A stretch of DNA of 64,000 nucleotides from Pontibacter roseus DSM 17521 (GCF_000373265.1 NZ_KB890768.1:88663-152662), one strand, 5' to 3'; numbered from the stretch's first letter, positions 8,355-17,609 are shown. Numbers and translations: made by a program. The notes: generated from the sequence alone by a model not told the origin.

Positions 8355-8385
8355 AAGCCGCTGCCCTTTGGCGGGGCAGCGGCTT
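8355..8385 (-). terminator. Terminator of the deoxynucleoside kinase gene
   Basis: A perfect 12-bp GC-rich stem (AAGCCGCTGCCC/GGGCAGCGGCTT) with a 7-base loop, followed on the minus strand by T-rich sequence, 27 bases after the kinase stop codon. Confidence 0.85.
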
Positions 8386-8411
8386 ATACTTATATGATGC
8401 TCTAGATTAAC

Positions 8412-9026
8412 TTAAAACAAGCCGAACAGCTCACTGTTGATGCGTTCGATGATACTGCCCAAATCCTCAGGATTGGCCACGAAGTCCATGTTGTTCACGT
8501 CAATCACGAGCAGTTTGCCCTGGTCGTAGCTGCTCATCCAGGTGTTGTAGTGCTCGTTGAGGTTGCGCAGGTAGTTGATGCTGATGTTGTTCTCGTAGTC
8601 GCGGTTGCGCTTCTCAATCTGGCCAATCAGCTTGGGCAGGTCGGCCTTCAGGTATATCATCAGGTCGGGGGCTTTCACCATGCTGATCATAGACTGGAAC
8701 AGGGCGAAGTAGTTCTCGTAGTCGCGCGTGCTCATCAGCCCGGAATCGTGCAGGTTCTTGGCGAAGATGTAGGCGTCTTCGTAGATGGTGCGGTCCTGGA
8801 TAACGTGCCCATCCTTGGCCTGTATCTGCTGTACCTGCCCGAAACGGCTGTTCAGGAAGTATACCTGCAGATGGAAAGCCCAGCGCTCCATGTCCTCGTA
8901 AAAATCCTTCAGGTAGGGGTTGTTCTCTACTGCCTCCAGGTATAGGTCCCACTTGAAATGTTGCGAGAGTTTGGTGGCCAGGGTGGTTTTGCCGGCGCCA
9001 ATGTTGCCGACGATTGCAATGTGCAT
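8412..9026 (-). CDS. Deoxynucleoside kinase
   Basis: 204 residues, matching the deoxyadenosine/deoxycytidine kinase family that phosphorylates salvaged deoxynucleosides in the cytosol. The P-loop GNIGAGKTT is at residues 7-15. The conserved DRTIYEDAYIFA block follows the acceptor-site glutamate region LEAVENNPYLKDFY, and the lid arginines lie in IEKRNRDYE. The length is typical. It stands alone with its own terminator downstream. Confidence 0.9.
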   Translation of the reverse strand: MHIAIVGNIGAGKTTLATKLSQHFKWDLYLEAVENNPYLKDFYEDMERWAFHLQVYFLNSRFGQVQQIQAKDGHVIQDRTIYEDAYIFAKNLHDSGLMSTRDYENYFALFQSMISMVKAPDLMIYLKADLPKLIGQIEKRNRDYENNISINYLRNLNEHYNTWMSSYDQGKLLVIDVNNMDFVANPEDLGSIIERINSELFGLF

Positions 9027-9319
9027 GGTAATAGTATAGTTGGTGAAAAACCGGGTTACAAAGTAAAGGTTTTTTGAGCACGATGCCGCCTAAAATCTGA
9101 ACCCTGGAACAGCTTTTTTCTGTGGTCACCATACCTCCTGCCATACCTGTTTATCTGACTCAAGCCCAATCACAGGCGCTTTAAAAACTATCCAAGGATT
9201 TCAGATACCCTCCTAAGCAACTGTATTACAACCCATTGAATCACACTACCAACCCTCTCCTGCCTCGAGCGTACACTAGTGTGGTAAATCCGTTACATGA
9301 ACCTTAACCATTGAAAGCT

Positions 9320-9499
9320 ATGACAAAAGGACACAATCAGGATAAAAACAAATCACAGAAGCCAGAGGCGAAGAAACAGTCTGACCAGCCTGGGCACAAC
9401 AGCAGCCTGAGCGACCAGCAGAAGGACAAGAGCCCGAACCAAGGCCGTAACAAGGAGAAAGACCAGTCAGGAGGCACCAAGGGCCAGAATGCCATCTAA
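9320..9499 (+). CDS. Small, highly hydrophilic Lys/Gln/Asp/Ser-rich protein
   Basis: 59 residues from ATG 9320 (an in-frame TTG lies three codons earlier). Nearly all residues are charged or polar (K, D, Q, N, S, G, P) and no hydrophobic core is possible, so it is probably intrinsically disordered. Small hydrophilic proteins of this type are often stress-related, but no family motif is visible. It is followed 13 bases later by a strong 20-bp hairpin terminator, which supports a real, expressed gene. Confidence 0.65.
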   Translation: MTKGHNQDKNKSQKPEAKKQSDQPGHNSSLSDQQKDKSPNQGRNKEKDQSGGTKGQNAI

Positions 9500-9512
9500 A
9501 GGATAGACACAT

Positions 9513-9557
9513 AAAACAGCGGCGCCTGCAGATTGAGTCTGCAGGCGCCGCTGTTTT
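9513..9557. terminator. Strong bidirectional terminator
   Basis: A 20-bp perfect stem starting AAAACAGCGGCGCCTGCAGA with loop TTGAG, flanked by A and T runs, between convergent genes ending at 9499 and 9576. Confidence 0.9.
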
Positions 9558-9575
9558 TCAGGTATAGGTATAGCC

Positions 9576-10208
9576 TTAGCGCTTCTCTTTCATGTTGTTG
9601 TACATGTCTTTGGCATCGCGGCTCTTGCGGAGCGTGTTGAACTCCACCTGCAGGGCCGCCACCTTCAGTTTGTCGCTGTTGTTCATTTGCGCCAGCACCT
9701 GCTGCTTGCGGTCGTTGAGCACCAGGTATACGTGCTCTGCGTAGTCCCAGTCGCGGAGGCTCCAGTCGCTGCGCAGGCCCCGCACCGATTCCATGAAACG
9801 GGTATAGGTGTCGCGCATCTGGCTCGCTCGCAGGTTCCGGATGTTGCCGGTGCCGGTCAGGCGGCGCTCCCACTGTGCGGCCGTCTCCCGGTCCAGCGGT
9901 TGGCCCTGGCGCTCCTCATTCTCTGCCTCCCACTGCTTGTAGCGCCCTCTCAACTCGCCATATTCCTGCTTCGACTCCTCGGTCAGTTGGTTTGTCCCCT
10001 TCTCCAGCCCCTGGGTCTTGGCCTGGAACTCGCGCTTGACGGTAGGCCATTCCGCCCGAATGGCGCTGTCGCCCTGGCTGGCTCTCCTGCTCATCCAGTT
10101 GCGGAATTCATCCAGGTCCTGCTCTAGCTTGGATTTGGTCTGGGCCTGTGCCCCAAGCGTCATTAGTGCGAGCAGCATCAATAAAGCTCCTTTGATGGTC
10201 TTCTTCAT
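9576..10208 (-). CDS. Hypothetical exported helical protein
   Basis: 210 residues. Residues 1-23 form a clear type I signal peptide ending LGAQA|QTK. The mature part is strongly charged and helical with regular Glu/Arg/Gln spacing, suggesting a periplasmic coiled-coil or helical bundle. No catalytic motif is visible and I do not recognise the family. It diverges from the large GAF-domain gene at 10449 across a 240-base spacer, so both promoters must lie there. Confidence 0.7.
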   Translation of the reverse strand: MKKTIKGALLMLLALMTLGAQAQTKSKLEQDLDEFRNWMSRRASQGDSAIRAEWPTVKREFQAKTQGLEKGTNQLTEESKQEYGELRGRYKQWEAENEERQGQPLDRETAAQWERRLTGTGNIRNLRASQMRDTYTRFMESVRGLRSDWSLRDWDYAEHVYLVLNDRKQQVLAQMNNSDKLKVAALQVEFNTLRKSRDAKDMYNNMKEKR

Positions 10209-10448
10209 GGTTGGTAGGTGTGGTTTCGGATTAATGTTCTAACATACTATACCCATAAATATTATGCCACTATATTCTTATGCTGCTATATTTTCAAGGT
10301 CAACACAAACTTTAACATCTCATGTAAGGGGTATTCCCTACCTTTTTGGCGCCGCGTACGTTTAATGCAACGAAGGTGATATTTATTGCCCACCCCTTAC
10401 CGGACACGTTCCAGTGGCGTGTTTCCCTTAGCCAAGCAAAACCAATGT

Positions 10449-12887
10449 ATGAGTAACAGAAGAGGCAACTTTCACGAAACCGTTGTTTCTATACCTAACA
10501 GAGACGATATCAAACTAAGCACTGAGCGGTTCCCGTTCAAGGCGACGCTCAGTCTGTCCCCGCTTATCTCCTACTGGGAGAACAAGATTGAGACAGACCC
10601 CAACTGCAACGTGTCCCGCGTAAACGAACTGGCCAGCCTGCTGCGCCAGAACCGGGAGCTGCTGGAGCCCATCGAAGACCCCTCCATCATCAACAAGTAC
10701 ATCAACACCGTGGACATCCTGATGGAGGACATCTTTCCGAGCGCATTGTGGGAGAACGACCTGCGGGCCACGGTGGTGCCGTTCCATTTCGATAGCTTCT
10801 ATGCCACGCCGCGCCTGGAGGAACTCAACCTGCTGGGCGGCGGCAACTATACCGAGAAGCTCGACCTCGACCTGAAGACCCTGCTCTTCAGGCTCACCCT
10901 CTCTGCCTATACCTTGATTTTGGAGAAGTTCTACAACGCCAACTTCATGGTGGACGAGCCCTTCATCTTCACCATAAAGGATAAATTCACTAATCTGGAG
11001 CGGAACTACAAGCTGAGCATCGACCTCAAGTTCATGCAGGTAAAGGCGAAGGGCAAACCTAAAAAGCTGACCACGCAGGAAATCAACTTCCTGATAAACC
11101 GCTACAACAACCTGGACCTGTGGATGGAGAAACTGCCTCCCGATGACTTTGAGTTCAGCGGTTTCGCCATATACGACTTCACCGATGTGACCAACGAGGA
11201 GACCATTTCCTCGTTGCGCTACGATTTGCTGGACCAGGATTCAGTGAACACCAAGGAGGGCTTTGAAAGCCTGCAACAGAAGCTGCGCGTGCTCTTCGGG
11301 CTTCCGGGCCTGCGTCTAGGCTTGGCCTCCTGCCCTTCGCTGCAGGAATTCGACTCCTACTACGCCCGCAAGACCTGGAACGGGCTGGTGCTCACCAACA
11401 CCTGTGAGGTGACGCAGCAGGACTTACGCGATTCCATTTACCACCCGGTCATGTCGGAGAGCAGCACTATTGTGGTAGATGACCTCGAAATGATTGACAA
11501 CCCCACCCGGCTGGAGCAACAGCTGCTGGCCTCAGGTGTGCGCAACCTGATTGTGGCGCCGCTGCAGTACGAGGGCAAAACCATCGGTCTGCTGGAGCTT
11601 GCCTCACCTATACCTGGCGAGCTCAATGCCCTTTCCACTATCAAGCTCAAGGAGATTCTGCCGCTGTTCGCGCTGGCACTCAACCGCATGCTTGAGGAGT
11701 TGCGCAGCAGTATCCAGAACATCATCAAAGAAAAATATACCGCCATTCACCCTATTGTGGAATGGCGTTTCACGCAGGCGGCCATCAACCTGCTCGACAA
11801 GATGGAGCGCAATGTCAGCTCCGAGATTGAGCCAATTGTGTTCCGCGACATATACCCGCTCTACGGCGTATCTGATATCCGGAGCTCGGCCATGGAGCGG
11901 AATAAGGCCATACAAGGCGACCTGCTGGACCAGTTAGTCTATGCCAAAGAGGTGATTCTGGCAGCCAAAGACAACCTGCCTTTGTCTATACTCGATGAGT
12001 TGGTCTACAAAATAGACAAGTACTCCCAGAGCATCGTGCATGAGCTGGCCTCTGGCGACGAAGTCATGGTGCTGGAGTTCCTCCGCACCGAGATTGAGCC
12101 GCTCTTCAACCACTTCGAGCTGAAGTACCCCTCCACCAAAAAAGCCATTGATGCGTACCGCAAGGCCATCAACAACCCCAACGGTGTGGTGTACAACAAG
12201 CGCAGGGCCTATGAGGAGAGCCTATACCTGATAAATGACACCATCTCCAACTTCCTGGACAGGGAGGAGGAGAAGGCGCAGCAGATTTTCCCGCACTATT
12301 TTGAGAAGTACAAGACCGATGGGCTGGAGTACAACATCTACATTGGGGAGTCATTGCTGAACAATGGCAATTTTGAGCAGCTATACCTCAAGAACATGCG
12401 CCTGTGGCAGCTGATGCTGACCTGCGAGATTGCCCGCCGCATACAAAAGCTGCGCGCCAACCTCAAGCTGCCCCTCGAAATCACGCAGCTCATCCTGGTG
12501 CACAGCAACCCTATCTCCATCCGCTTCCGACTCGATGAGAAGAAGTTCGACGTGGAAGGGGCTGACAACATCCGCTACGAAATCATAAAAAAGCGGATAG
12601 ACAAAGCCGTGTTGCGTGGTTCGGACGAGCGCCTGACGCAGCCCGGCAAAATCGCCATCGTGTATACCCAGCAGCGGGAGGCCCAGGAGTACCGACGCTA
12701 CATCGATTTCCTGCAGGCGGAGGGTTACATAGAAGATGAAGTGGAGGACGTGGAACTGGAGGAAATGCAAGGCGTGCAGGGTCTGCGAGCGCTTCGCATC
12801 AGCATCAATTTCCACGACCACCTGCGCCACAACATTGACGCCGGCGACGAACTCCTCAACATAGCCCGTACGGCTGCCCTGAACTAG
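10449..12887 (+). CDS. Large cytosolic GAF-domain protein
   Basis: 812 residues from the ATG at 10449; an earlier in-frame TTG at 10386 would add a leader of 21 unrelated-looking residues. Most of the protein is helical with no signal peptide or membrane span. A GAF-like ligand-binding domain lies in the middle (near residues 320-420, including VVDDLEMIDNPTRLEQQLLASG and NLIVAPLQYEGKTIGLLELASP). No histidine kinase, cyclase or HTH domain follows, so it is not a standard two-component sensor. A similar architecture occurs in Cytophagales as uncharacterised GAF proteins. TACCTTTT at 10339-10346 may be its minus-7 box. Confidence 0.8.
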   Translation: MSNRRGNFHETVVSIPNRDDIKLSTERFPFKATLSLSPLISYWENKIETDPNCNVSRVNELASLLRQNRELLEPIEDPSIINKYINTVDILMEDIFPSALWENDLRATVVPFHFDSFYATPRLEELNLLGGGNYTEKLDLDLKTLLFRLTLSAYTLILEKFYNANFMVDEPFIFTIKDKFTNLERNYKLSIDLKFMQVKAKGKPKKLTTQEINFLINRYNNLDLWMEKLPPDDFEFSGFAIYDFTDVTNEETISSLRYDLLDQDSVNTKEGFESLQQKLRVLFGLPGLRLGLASCPSLQEFDSYYARKTWNGLVLTNTCEVTQQDLRDSIYHPVMSESSTIVVDDLEMIDNPTRLEQQLLASGVRNLIVAPLQYEGKTIGLLELASPIPGELNALSTIKLKEILPLFALALNRMLEELRSSIQNIIKEKYTAIHPIVEWRFTQAAINLLDKMERNVSSEIEPIVFRDIYPLYGVSDIRSSAMERNKAIQGDLLDQLVYAKEVILAAKDNLPLSILDELVYKIDKYSQSIVHELASGDEVMVLEFLRTEIEPLFNHFELKYPSTKKAIDAYRKAINNPNGVVYNKRRAYEESLYLINDTISNFLDREEEKAQQIFPHYFEKYKTDGLEYNIYIGESLLNNGNFEQLYLKNMRLWQLMLTCEIARRIQKLRANLKLPLEITQLILVHSNPISIRFRLDEKKFDVEGADNIRYEIIKKRIDKAVLRGSDERLTQPGKIAIVYTQQREAQEYRRYIDFLQAEGYIEDEVEDVELEEMQGVQGLRALRISINFHDHLRHNIDAGDELLNIARTAALN

Positions 12888-12955
12888 CCATACCTGAATA
12901 TTGCTACCTCAATTGCACTATACCTAAAAAGGCAACTTTTTTATCCATGACATTC

Positions 12956-12992
12956 AAAAGGCAATAATCTGATTAACAGATTATTGCCTTTT
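12956..12992 (+). terminator. Terminator downstream of the GAF gene
   Basis: A 15-bp stem AAAAGGCAATAATCT/AGATTATTGCCTTTT with a 7-base loop, followed by more T residues. Confidence 0.85.
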
Positions 12993-13143
12993 TTTATTTA
13001 TTGTAGGATTTCATCAGACTTGCCTTTGTTTTAGATTTTATTTACCTGAGTGCAATTTATTTTCAAAAAGCCGCGTTTTACCTGAGACTGCCGGAGAAAC
13101 GTACCGCCCAGTCGCATTTTTCACTATTTCAACTTTTAGCCAA

Positions 13144-13944
13144 ATGAAATTGAAAAACAGATTTTTACCCGCCATGCTATTTCTTGGCGTGGTAGTCTTG
13201 TCGTCGTGCGAGAAGAGAGAGAACGAAGCCGCTAACCCGTCCTTTGAGCAGGGAGCGCTTTCGCATGTGATGCTGGACTCAGCTGAGGTGACATCCTTCA
13301 GGTTCGCTGGCAAGCACATCACCCAAATCAACCACTACGACAAGAAGTCCGGTGAAGTAGAGAGCTTTGAGAAGTTTGAGCGCGATGGCAAAGGTCAACT
13401 GGTGAAGTCCACGACCTATGCCGGCAAGAGCCAGGCCGTACTGGCGGAGCAGCTCTATACCTACAACGACAAAGGTGAGCTTTCTAAGTCCGTCACCTCC
13501 TACCTCACCAACGGGAAAGCCGATTTCAGCACCTACTCCACATATGAGTATGATGCGACCAACAAACTGAGCAAAAAATCTGTTTATGAGGGCTCTGAGC
13601 AAGAGGGCAAGCTGAAGTCATTCACGAAGTATGACCTGTTGCCAAACGGTAACTACAGCCAGGAGAAGCAGTATGTAGTGGACGGCACTGGCACAGCCAA
13701 ACTGTTCTCGACTACCACCAACTCCTTCGATTCAAACCCGAATCCTTTCCATGGTTTTGCTGAGCCAGGCACTGCCAGCAGCCCCAACAACCTGACCCGC
13801 TCCATGACGGAGGTGCATGCCAGCAAAAAGTCTTACACACACTCTTACTCTTACAAGTACGATGAGAGCGGCCACCCGATTAGCCAGACGGTGACACTGC
13901 CAAATGGCAAGAGCCAGACCTTCACCTACGTGTACAGCAAGTAA
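13144..13944 (+). CDS. Lipoprotein with YD-like repeat strands
   Basis: 266 residues. The N-terminus has a lipobox ending LSSC (Cys22), so it is a lipid-anchored envelope protein. The mature domain consists of repeated beta-strand pairs of the type Y-x-Y-N/D-x-x-G-x-L-x-K (LYTYNDKGELSK, TYEYDATNKLSK, SYKYDESGHPIS), resembling RHS/YD-type or DUF4595-type beta sheets. It stands alone between hairpin terminators. Function is unknown; a surface-binding role would fit. Confidence 0.78.
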   Translation: MKLKNRFLPAMLFLGVVVLSSCEKRENEAANPSFEQGALSHVMLDSAEVTSFRFAGKHITQINHYDKKSGEVESFEKFERDGKGQLVKSTTYAGKSQAVLAEQLYTYNDKGELSKSVTSYLTNGKADFSTYSTYEYDATNKLSKKSVYEGSEQEGKLKSFTKYDLLPNGNYSQEKQYVVDGTGTAKLFSTTTNSFDSNPNPFHGFAEPGTASSPNNLTRSMTEVHASKKSYTHSYSYKYDESGHPISQTVTLPNGKSQTFTYVYSK

Positions 13945-13956
13945 GCAAATGTTCCC

Positions 13957-14000
13957 AACAGCACAGCCCCCGGATACTTCTATCCGGGGGCTGTGCTGTT
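13957..14000 (+). terminator. Very strong terminator of the YD-repeat lipoprotein gene
   Basis: A perfect 20-bp stem (starts AACAGCACAGCCCCCGG) with a CTTC tetraloop, followed by further T residues, 13 bases after the stop codon. Confidence 0.9.
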
Positions 14001-14052
14001 TTTATGCGTATCCTTTATGGCTGCGGCATACCTATATATGCATAGAAATGAG

Positions 14053-14060
14053 TATATTTG
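14053..14060 (+). promoter_or_regulatory. Candidate minus-7 box TATATTTG
   Basis: A perfect match to the Bacteroidota TAnnTTTG minus-7 consensus, 22 bases before the GTG start of the CDGSH gene; a start site near 14067 would leave a short leader. No clear minus-33 TTTG was found. Confidence 0.55.
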
Positions 14061-14082
14061 TTTTTAAGCAAAAGATAAAACC

Positions 14083-14307
14083 GTGGCAACAACCAAGATA
14101 ACAGTAAACAACAACGGGTCGCTGAGAATAGAGGGCGACTTTGAGATAGTGGATAAGAATGGCAACGTGTATGGTCTGGGAGGCCGCGAACTGGTCTCCA
14201 TCTGCCGCTGTGGCCTGTCCCAGAACAAGCCTTTCTGCGATGGCTCCCACAAAGGCCACTTTGAGCACGATGCCCAGGCCTTTGACCTGCCGCCCAAAAA
14301 GCAGTAG
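14083..14307 (+). CDS. CDGSH iron-sulfur domain protein
   Basis: 74 residues, GTG start. The CDGSH signature C-x-C-x2-S-x3-P-x-C-D-G-S-H is complete: Cys41, Cys43, Cys52 and His56, which bind a 2Fe-2S cluster in this family (mitoNEET-type fold). The domain makes up almost the whole protein. A role in redox or cluster transfer is known for the family; the partner here is unknown. The next gene (DUF2007) begins 31 bases later on the same strand and may be co-transcribed. Confidence 0.9.
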   Translation: MATTKITVNNNGSLRIEGDFEIVDKNGNVYGLGGRELVSICRCGLSQNKPFCDGSHKGHFEHDAQAFDLPPKKQ

Positions 14308-14338
14308 CCGCCTCTTAGTTTCTTAAGCATGTAGTACC

Positions 14339-14782
14339 ATGGCAGAGCGTTTGATTACCATCGCCACTTTCAACCAGCCAACGGAGGCGCACATTCTCAA
14401 GGGTCGGTTGGAGGCAGAGGGCATTCCCTGTTTCCTGGGGGATGAGCACATCATCGCGGCCCAACCCCTCTACTCAGTGGCGGTAGGTGGCGTGAAGCTG
14501 CGTGTGACGGAGGGCGATGAGCAGGAGGCGCGCGAGATGCTGGCCCGAATCCAGGGCGGCACCAGCGAGTACATCCTGGACGACAACATTGAGTTGGCCC
14601 CGCCCATGCAGGAGCATGTCCAGGAAGTCACCTGCCCGGAATGCCAATCAGACTACATTGGCGAAGAGAAGTACTCCAAAGCGGTGTTCTCAATCTCCTA
14701 TCTGCTGCTGGGGTTTCCGGTGCCCTTTGTCAGCCGGAAGTATACCTGCTACGACTGCGGCCATACCTGGAAGCATAAATAA
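14339..14782 (+). CDS. DUF2007-like protein with C-terminal zinc ribbon
   Basis: 147 residues. The N-terminal ~75 residues (TIATFNQPTEAHILKGRLEA, then a G-x-x-L-R-V strand and an ALxRI-like helix) match the DUF2007/putative signal-transducing domain. The C-terminal part has two CxxC knuckles, CPEC near residue 98 and CYDCGHTW near the end, forming a zinc ribbon around a short hydrophobic stretch. Function is unknown; the domain is structurally related to P-II-like ferredoxin folds. Confidence 0.8.
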   Translation: MAERLITIATFNQPTEAHILKGRLEAEGIPCFLGDEHIIAAQPLYSVAVGGVKLRVTEGDEQEAREMLARIQGGTSEYILDDNIELAPPMQEHVQEVTCPECQSDYIGEEKYSKAVFSISYLLLGFPVPFVSRKYTCYDCGHTWKHK

Positions 14783-14812
14783 AGAAGGGTGCCTTTACAG
14801 GCACCCTTCTTT
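14781..14812 (+). terminator. Terminator of the CDGSH/DUF2007 unit
   Basis: A perfect 14-bp stem AAAGAAGGGTGCCT/AGGCACCCTTCTTT with loop TTAC. It begins at the stop codon of the DUF2007 gene and is followed by TATTTTA. Confidence 0.85.
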
Positions 14813-14906
14813 ATTTTACAGCTCAGTCATGTAGGTATAGGCCCTGTCATAGCCAGCTGCTACAGAACAATTGACTACCGGAGCCAGATTCGGTGGGTTT
14901 CCGGGG

Positions 14907-15161
14907 TTATCCCTTCAACCTGTGCACCAAAGCCACGTATTCATCACGGGCCTCCTCCTGGTCTTTTCCTCTGAGTTTGGCCCAGGCATCCCATTTGGCA
15001 ATGGCTTTGAAATCGAAGCCGCCAGGACGGTCGGTGTTAACGTCCCCTTCGGTCGCTTGCTTGTACAGCGAATAAAGCTGCAGCAGTATGTCGTTTGAAG
15101 GTCGTTCTGTCAGGGTTTTGGATTGCTCTACTGCACTTTCAAATTCTTGTTGTGTGGCCAT
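14907..15161 (-). CDS. Acyl-CoA-binding protein
   Basis: 84 residues from the ATG at 15161; the frame continues upstream but that leader is unrelated to the family. The segment LLQLYSLYKQATEGD and the FDFKAIAKWDAWAKLRG block are the hallmark of acyl-CoA-binding proteins. The ligand residues known in bovine ACBP (Tyr28, Lys32, Lys54, Tyr73) correspond here to Tyr30, Lys34, Lys56 and Tyr75. It binds medium/long acyl-CoA in the cytosol and buffers their pool. It is divergent from the S9 peptidase gene at 15324. Confidence 0.93.
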   Translation of the reverse strand: MATQQEFESAVEQSKTLTERPSNDILLQLYSLYKQATEGDVNTDRPGGFDFKAIAKWDAWAKLRGKDQEEARDEYVALVHRLKG

Positions 15162-15323
15162 AGTTCTTGTAAAAGTTTGGATTCGTGATGGGAAACAAGA
15201 TATAAAATAATACGCTGCATGCATAACTTTTATCTCAAATTGTTCAGTCCAGTTTTCGCTTATTTTCACTTACCGGGCACCAGGCTATACCTTCCTCGGC
15301 ATCAAACATCAACAAAAGGAACC

Positions 15324-17540
15324 ATGACAAAACGAAAAACCACCGCAACAGGCGCTGCTTTGCTGCTGGCCATCTGCCTGGCAGTAGGTGCCGGCTGCAG
15401 CAGCAGCAAAACCACGGACTCCACAGCGGCCAACACGGCTGAGCAGGCCGCTAAACAGCAGGCTGCCGCCACCCCACCCGCTGCTACCACACAGCCGCAG
15501 CCTCCAGCCGCCCCTAAAAAGCCGAAAGAACTGACAGCACACGGCCAAACCCGCACCGACAACTACTATTGGCTCAACGAGCGCGAGAACCCGGAGGTGA
15601 TTGCTTACCTGAACGCTGAAAATGCTTATACCAAGCAGGTGATGGCCGACACCGAGGAACTGCAGGAAAAGCTGTTCAAGGAAATCGTGAGCCGCATCAA
15701 GCAGACAGATGAGTCGGTACCCTTCAAAAAGAACGGCTACTTCTACTATACCCGCTACGAAGCCGGCAAGGAGTACCCGATTTTCGCCCGGCGCAAAGGA
15801 ACGATGCAGGCACCCGAGGAGGTGATGCTGAACGCCAACGAACGCGCCGAAGGCAAGAGCTACTACGCGCCGGCCGGCATGGAAGTGAGCCCGAACAACA
15901 GGCTGCTGGCCTTCGGCGAGGACACTGTGAGCCGCCGGCAGTATACCATCCGTTTCAAGGATTTGCAGACGGGCGAGTTGCTGCCAGACCGTATCCCTAA
16001 CACGACGGGCGGGGCTGTATGGGCCAACGACAACAAGACGGTCTTCTATACCATGAAGGACCCGTCTCTGCGTTCCTTCAAAATCTTCAGTCATACCTTG
16101 GGTACTCCTACCTCGCAGGACAAAGAGGTATACCACGAGAAGGACGAGACCTTCAGCACCTATGTGTATAAGACTAAGTCAGAGAAATACATCATCATCG
16201 GGTCCAGCAGCACGCTGTCGCAGGAATACCGCTACGCCGATGCCAGCAAGCCCGCCGCCGGCTTCAAAATCATACAGCCACGTGAACGTGGGCTGGAGTA
16301 TGACGTGGACCACTTCGGCAACAACTTCTACATCCGGACGAACAAGGACGGCGCCACCAACTTCAAACTGATGCAGACGCCGGTAGGCAAAACTGCCAAG
16401 GAGAACTGGAAAGAGGTGATTCCGCACCGCGCCGATGTCTTGTTAGAAGGCACCGAGATTTTCAAGGATTACCTGGTGCTGCAGGAGCGCAAGAACGGCT
16501 TGACGGAACTCCGCATCAAGAAGTGGAACGACCCGAAGACCGATTATTACGTTGATTTCGGGGAGGAGGCCTATACGGCCAGCATCGGCATCAACCCAGA
16601 GTTCGACAGTAAGACGCTGCGCTACAACTACAGCTCCCTCACCACGCCAGGCTCCACTTTCGATTACAACATGGTGACGAAGGAGAAAACCTTGCTGAAG
16701 GAGCAGGAAGTGGTAGGCGATTTCAACAAGGAGAACTACGAAGCCAAGCGCATTTACGCCACAGCCAAGGACGGCACTAAAATCCCGATTTCGCTGGTAT
16801 ACCGCAAGGGCCTGCAATTGGATGGCAACAACCCCACCCTGCTCTACGCCTACGGCTCCTACGGCATCACCATGAACCCAGGCTTTAGCTCGGTGCGCCT
16901 CAGTCTGCTCGACAGAGGCTTTGTGTACGCCATCGCTCATATCCGGGGCGGCCAGGAGATGGGACGCCAGTGGTACGAAGACGGCAAGATGCTCAAAAAG
17001 AAGAACACTTTCACCGACTATATCGCCTGCGCCGAGCACCTGATTCAGCAGAAGTACACCAACCCAGATAAGCTCTTCGCACAAGGAGGCAGTGCCGGTG
17101 GATTGTTGATGGGCGCCGTCGTGAACATGCGCCCTGACCTGTTCGAAGGCGTGCACGCTGCCGTGCCTTTCGTGGACGTGGTGACCACTATGCTTGACAC
17201 CAGCATACCCCTCACGACGGGTGAGTTTGACGAATGGGGAAACCCTGCCGAGAAGCAGTATTATGACTACATGCTCTCGTACTCGCCCTATGACAACGTG
17301 GAGGCCAAGGAATACCCGAACATGCTGGTGACCACTGGCCTGCATGACTCGCAGGTACAGTACTTTGAACCTGCCAAGTGGGTAGCCAAGCTGCGCGAAA
17401 TGAAGACGGATGACAACCTGCTCCTGCTCCAGACCAATATGGAAGCCGGTCACGGCGGCGCCTCCGGCCGTTTCCAGCCATACCGTGAGACGGCGCTTCA
17501 ATATGCCTTCTTCCTTAAACTGGCAGGTATAGAGGAGTAG
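15324..17540 (+). CDS. Prolyl oligopeptidase family peptidase (S9A, oligopeptidase B-like), lipoprotein
   Basis: 738 residues from ATG 15324, which follows an AAAAGGA ribosome site; the longer frame from 15219 is not needed. Residues 1-25 are a lipoprotein-type signal (VGAGC) followed by an Ala/Thr/Pro/Gln linker. The beta-propeller domain is followed by the catalytic domain with GGSAGGLLMG (Ser nucleophile), the oligopeptidase-B-like GEFDEWGNP block, HDSQV and MEAGHGG (catalytic His). It should cleave oligopeptides, probably after basic residues if truly PtrB-like, in the periplasm. The terminator-like 58-base palindrome follows 11 bases after the stop. Confidence 0.9.
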   Translation: MTKRKTTATGAALLLAICLAVGAGCSSSKTTDSTAANTAEQAAKQQAAATPPAATTQPQPPAAPKKPKELTAHGQTRTDNYYWLNERENPEVIAYLNAENAYTKQVMADTEELQEKLFKEIVSRIKQTDESVPFKKNGYFYYTRYEAGKEYPIFARRKGTMQAPEEVMLNANERAEGKSYYAPAGMEVSPNNRLLAFGEDTVSRRQYTIRFKDLQTGELLPDRIPNTTGGAVWANDNKTVFYTMKDPSLRSFKIFSHTLGTPTSQDKEVYHEKDETFSTYVYKTKSEKYIIIGSSSTLSQEYRYADASKPAAGFKIIQPRERGLEYDVDHFGNNFYIRTNKDGATNFKLMQTPVGKTAKENWKEVIPHRADVLLEGTEIFKDYLVLQERKNGLTELRIKKWNDPKTDYYVDFGEEAYTASIGINPEFDSKTLRYNYSSLTTPGSTFDYNMVTKEKTLLKEQEVVGDFNKENYEAKRIYATAKDGTKIPISLVYRKGLQLDGNNPTLLYAYGSYGITMNPGFSSVRLSLLDRGFVYAIAHIRGGQEMGRQWYEDGKMLKKKNTFTDYIACAEHLIQQKYTNPDKLFAQGGSAGGLLMGAVVNMRPDLFEGVHAAVPFVDVVTTMLDTSIPLTTGEFDEWGNPAEKQYYDYMLSYSPYDNVEAKEYPNMLVTTGLHDSQVQYFEPAKWVAKLREMKTDDNLLLLQTNMEAGHGGASGRFQPYRETALQYAFFLKLAGIEE

Positions 17541-17551
17541 AAAAACGCTTC

Positions 17552-17609
17552 CCTGAAACGCAATACGGCCCCGCTGCAGTTCTGCAGCGGGGCCGTATTG
17601 CGTTTCAGG
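17552..17609. terminator. Exceptionally long perfect inverted repeat after the S9 peptidase gene
   Basis: Bases 17552-17579 are the exact reverse complement of 17582-17609 (28 of 28) around TT. It sits where a terminator is expected but lacks a T-tract on either side. Confidence 0.75.

Noticed and set aside
15309..16136. 275-codon open frame antisense to the S9A peptidase
   Set aside because: Overlaps a well-supported peptidase gene; composition is typical of an antisense shadow.
16443..17501. 352-codon open frame antisense to the S9A peptidase
   Set aside because: Covers the catalytic domain of the peptidase on the other strand and has no motif.
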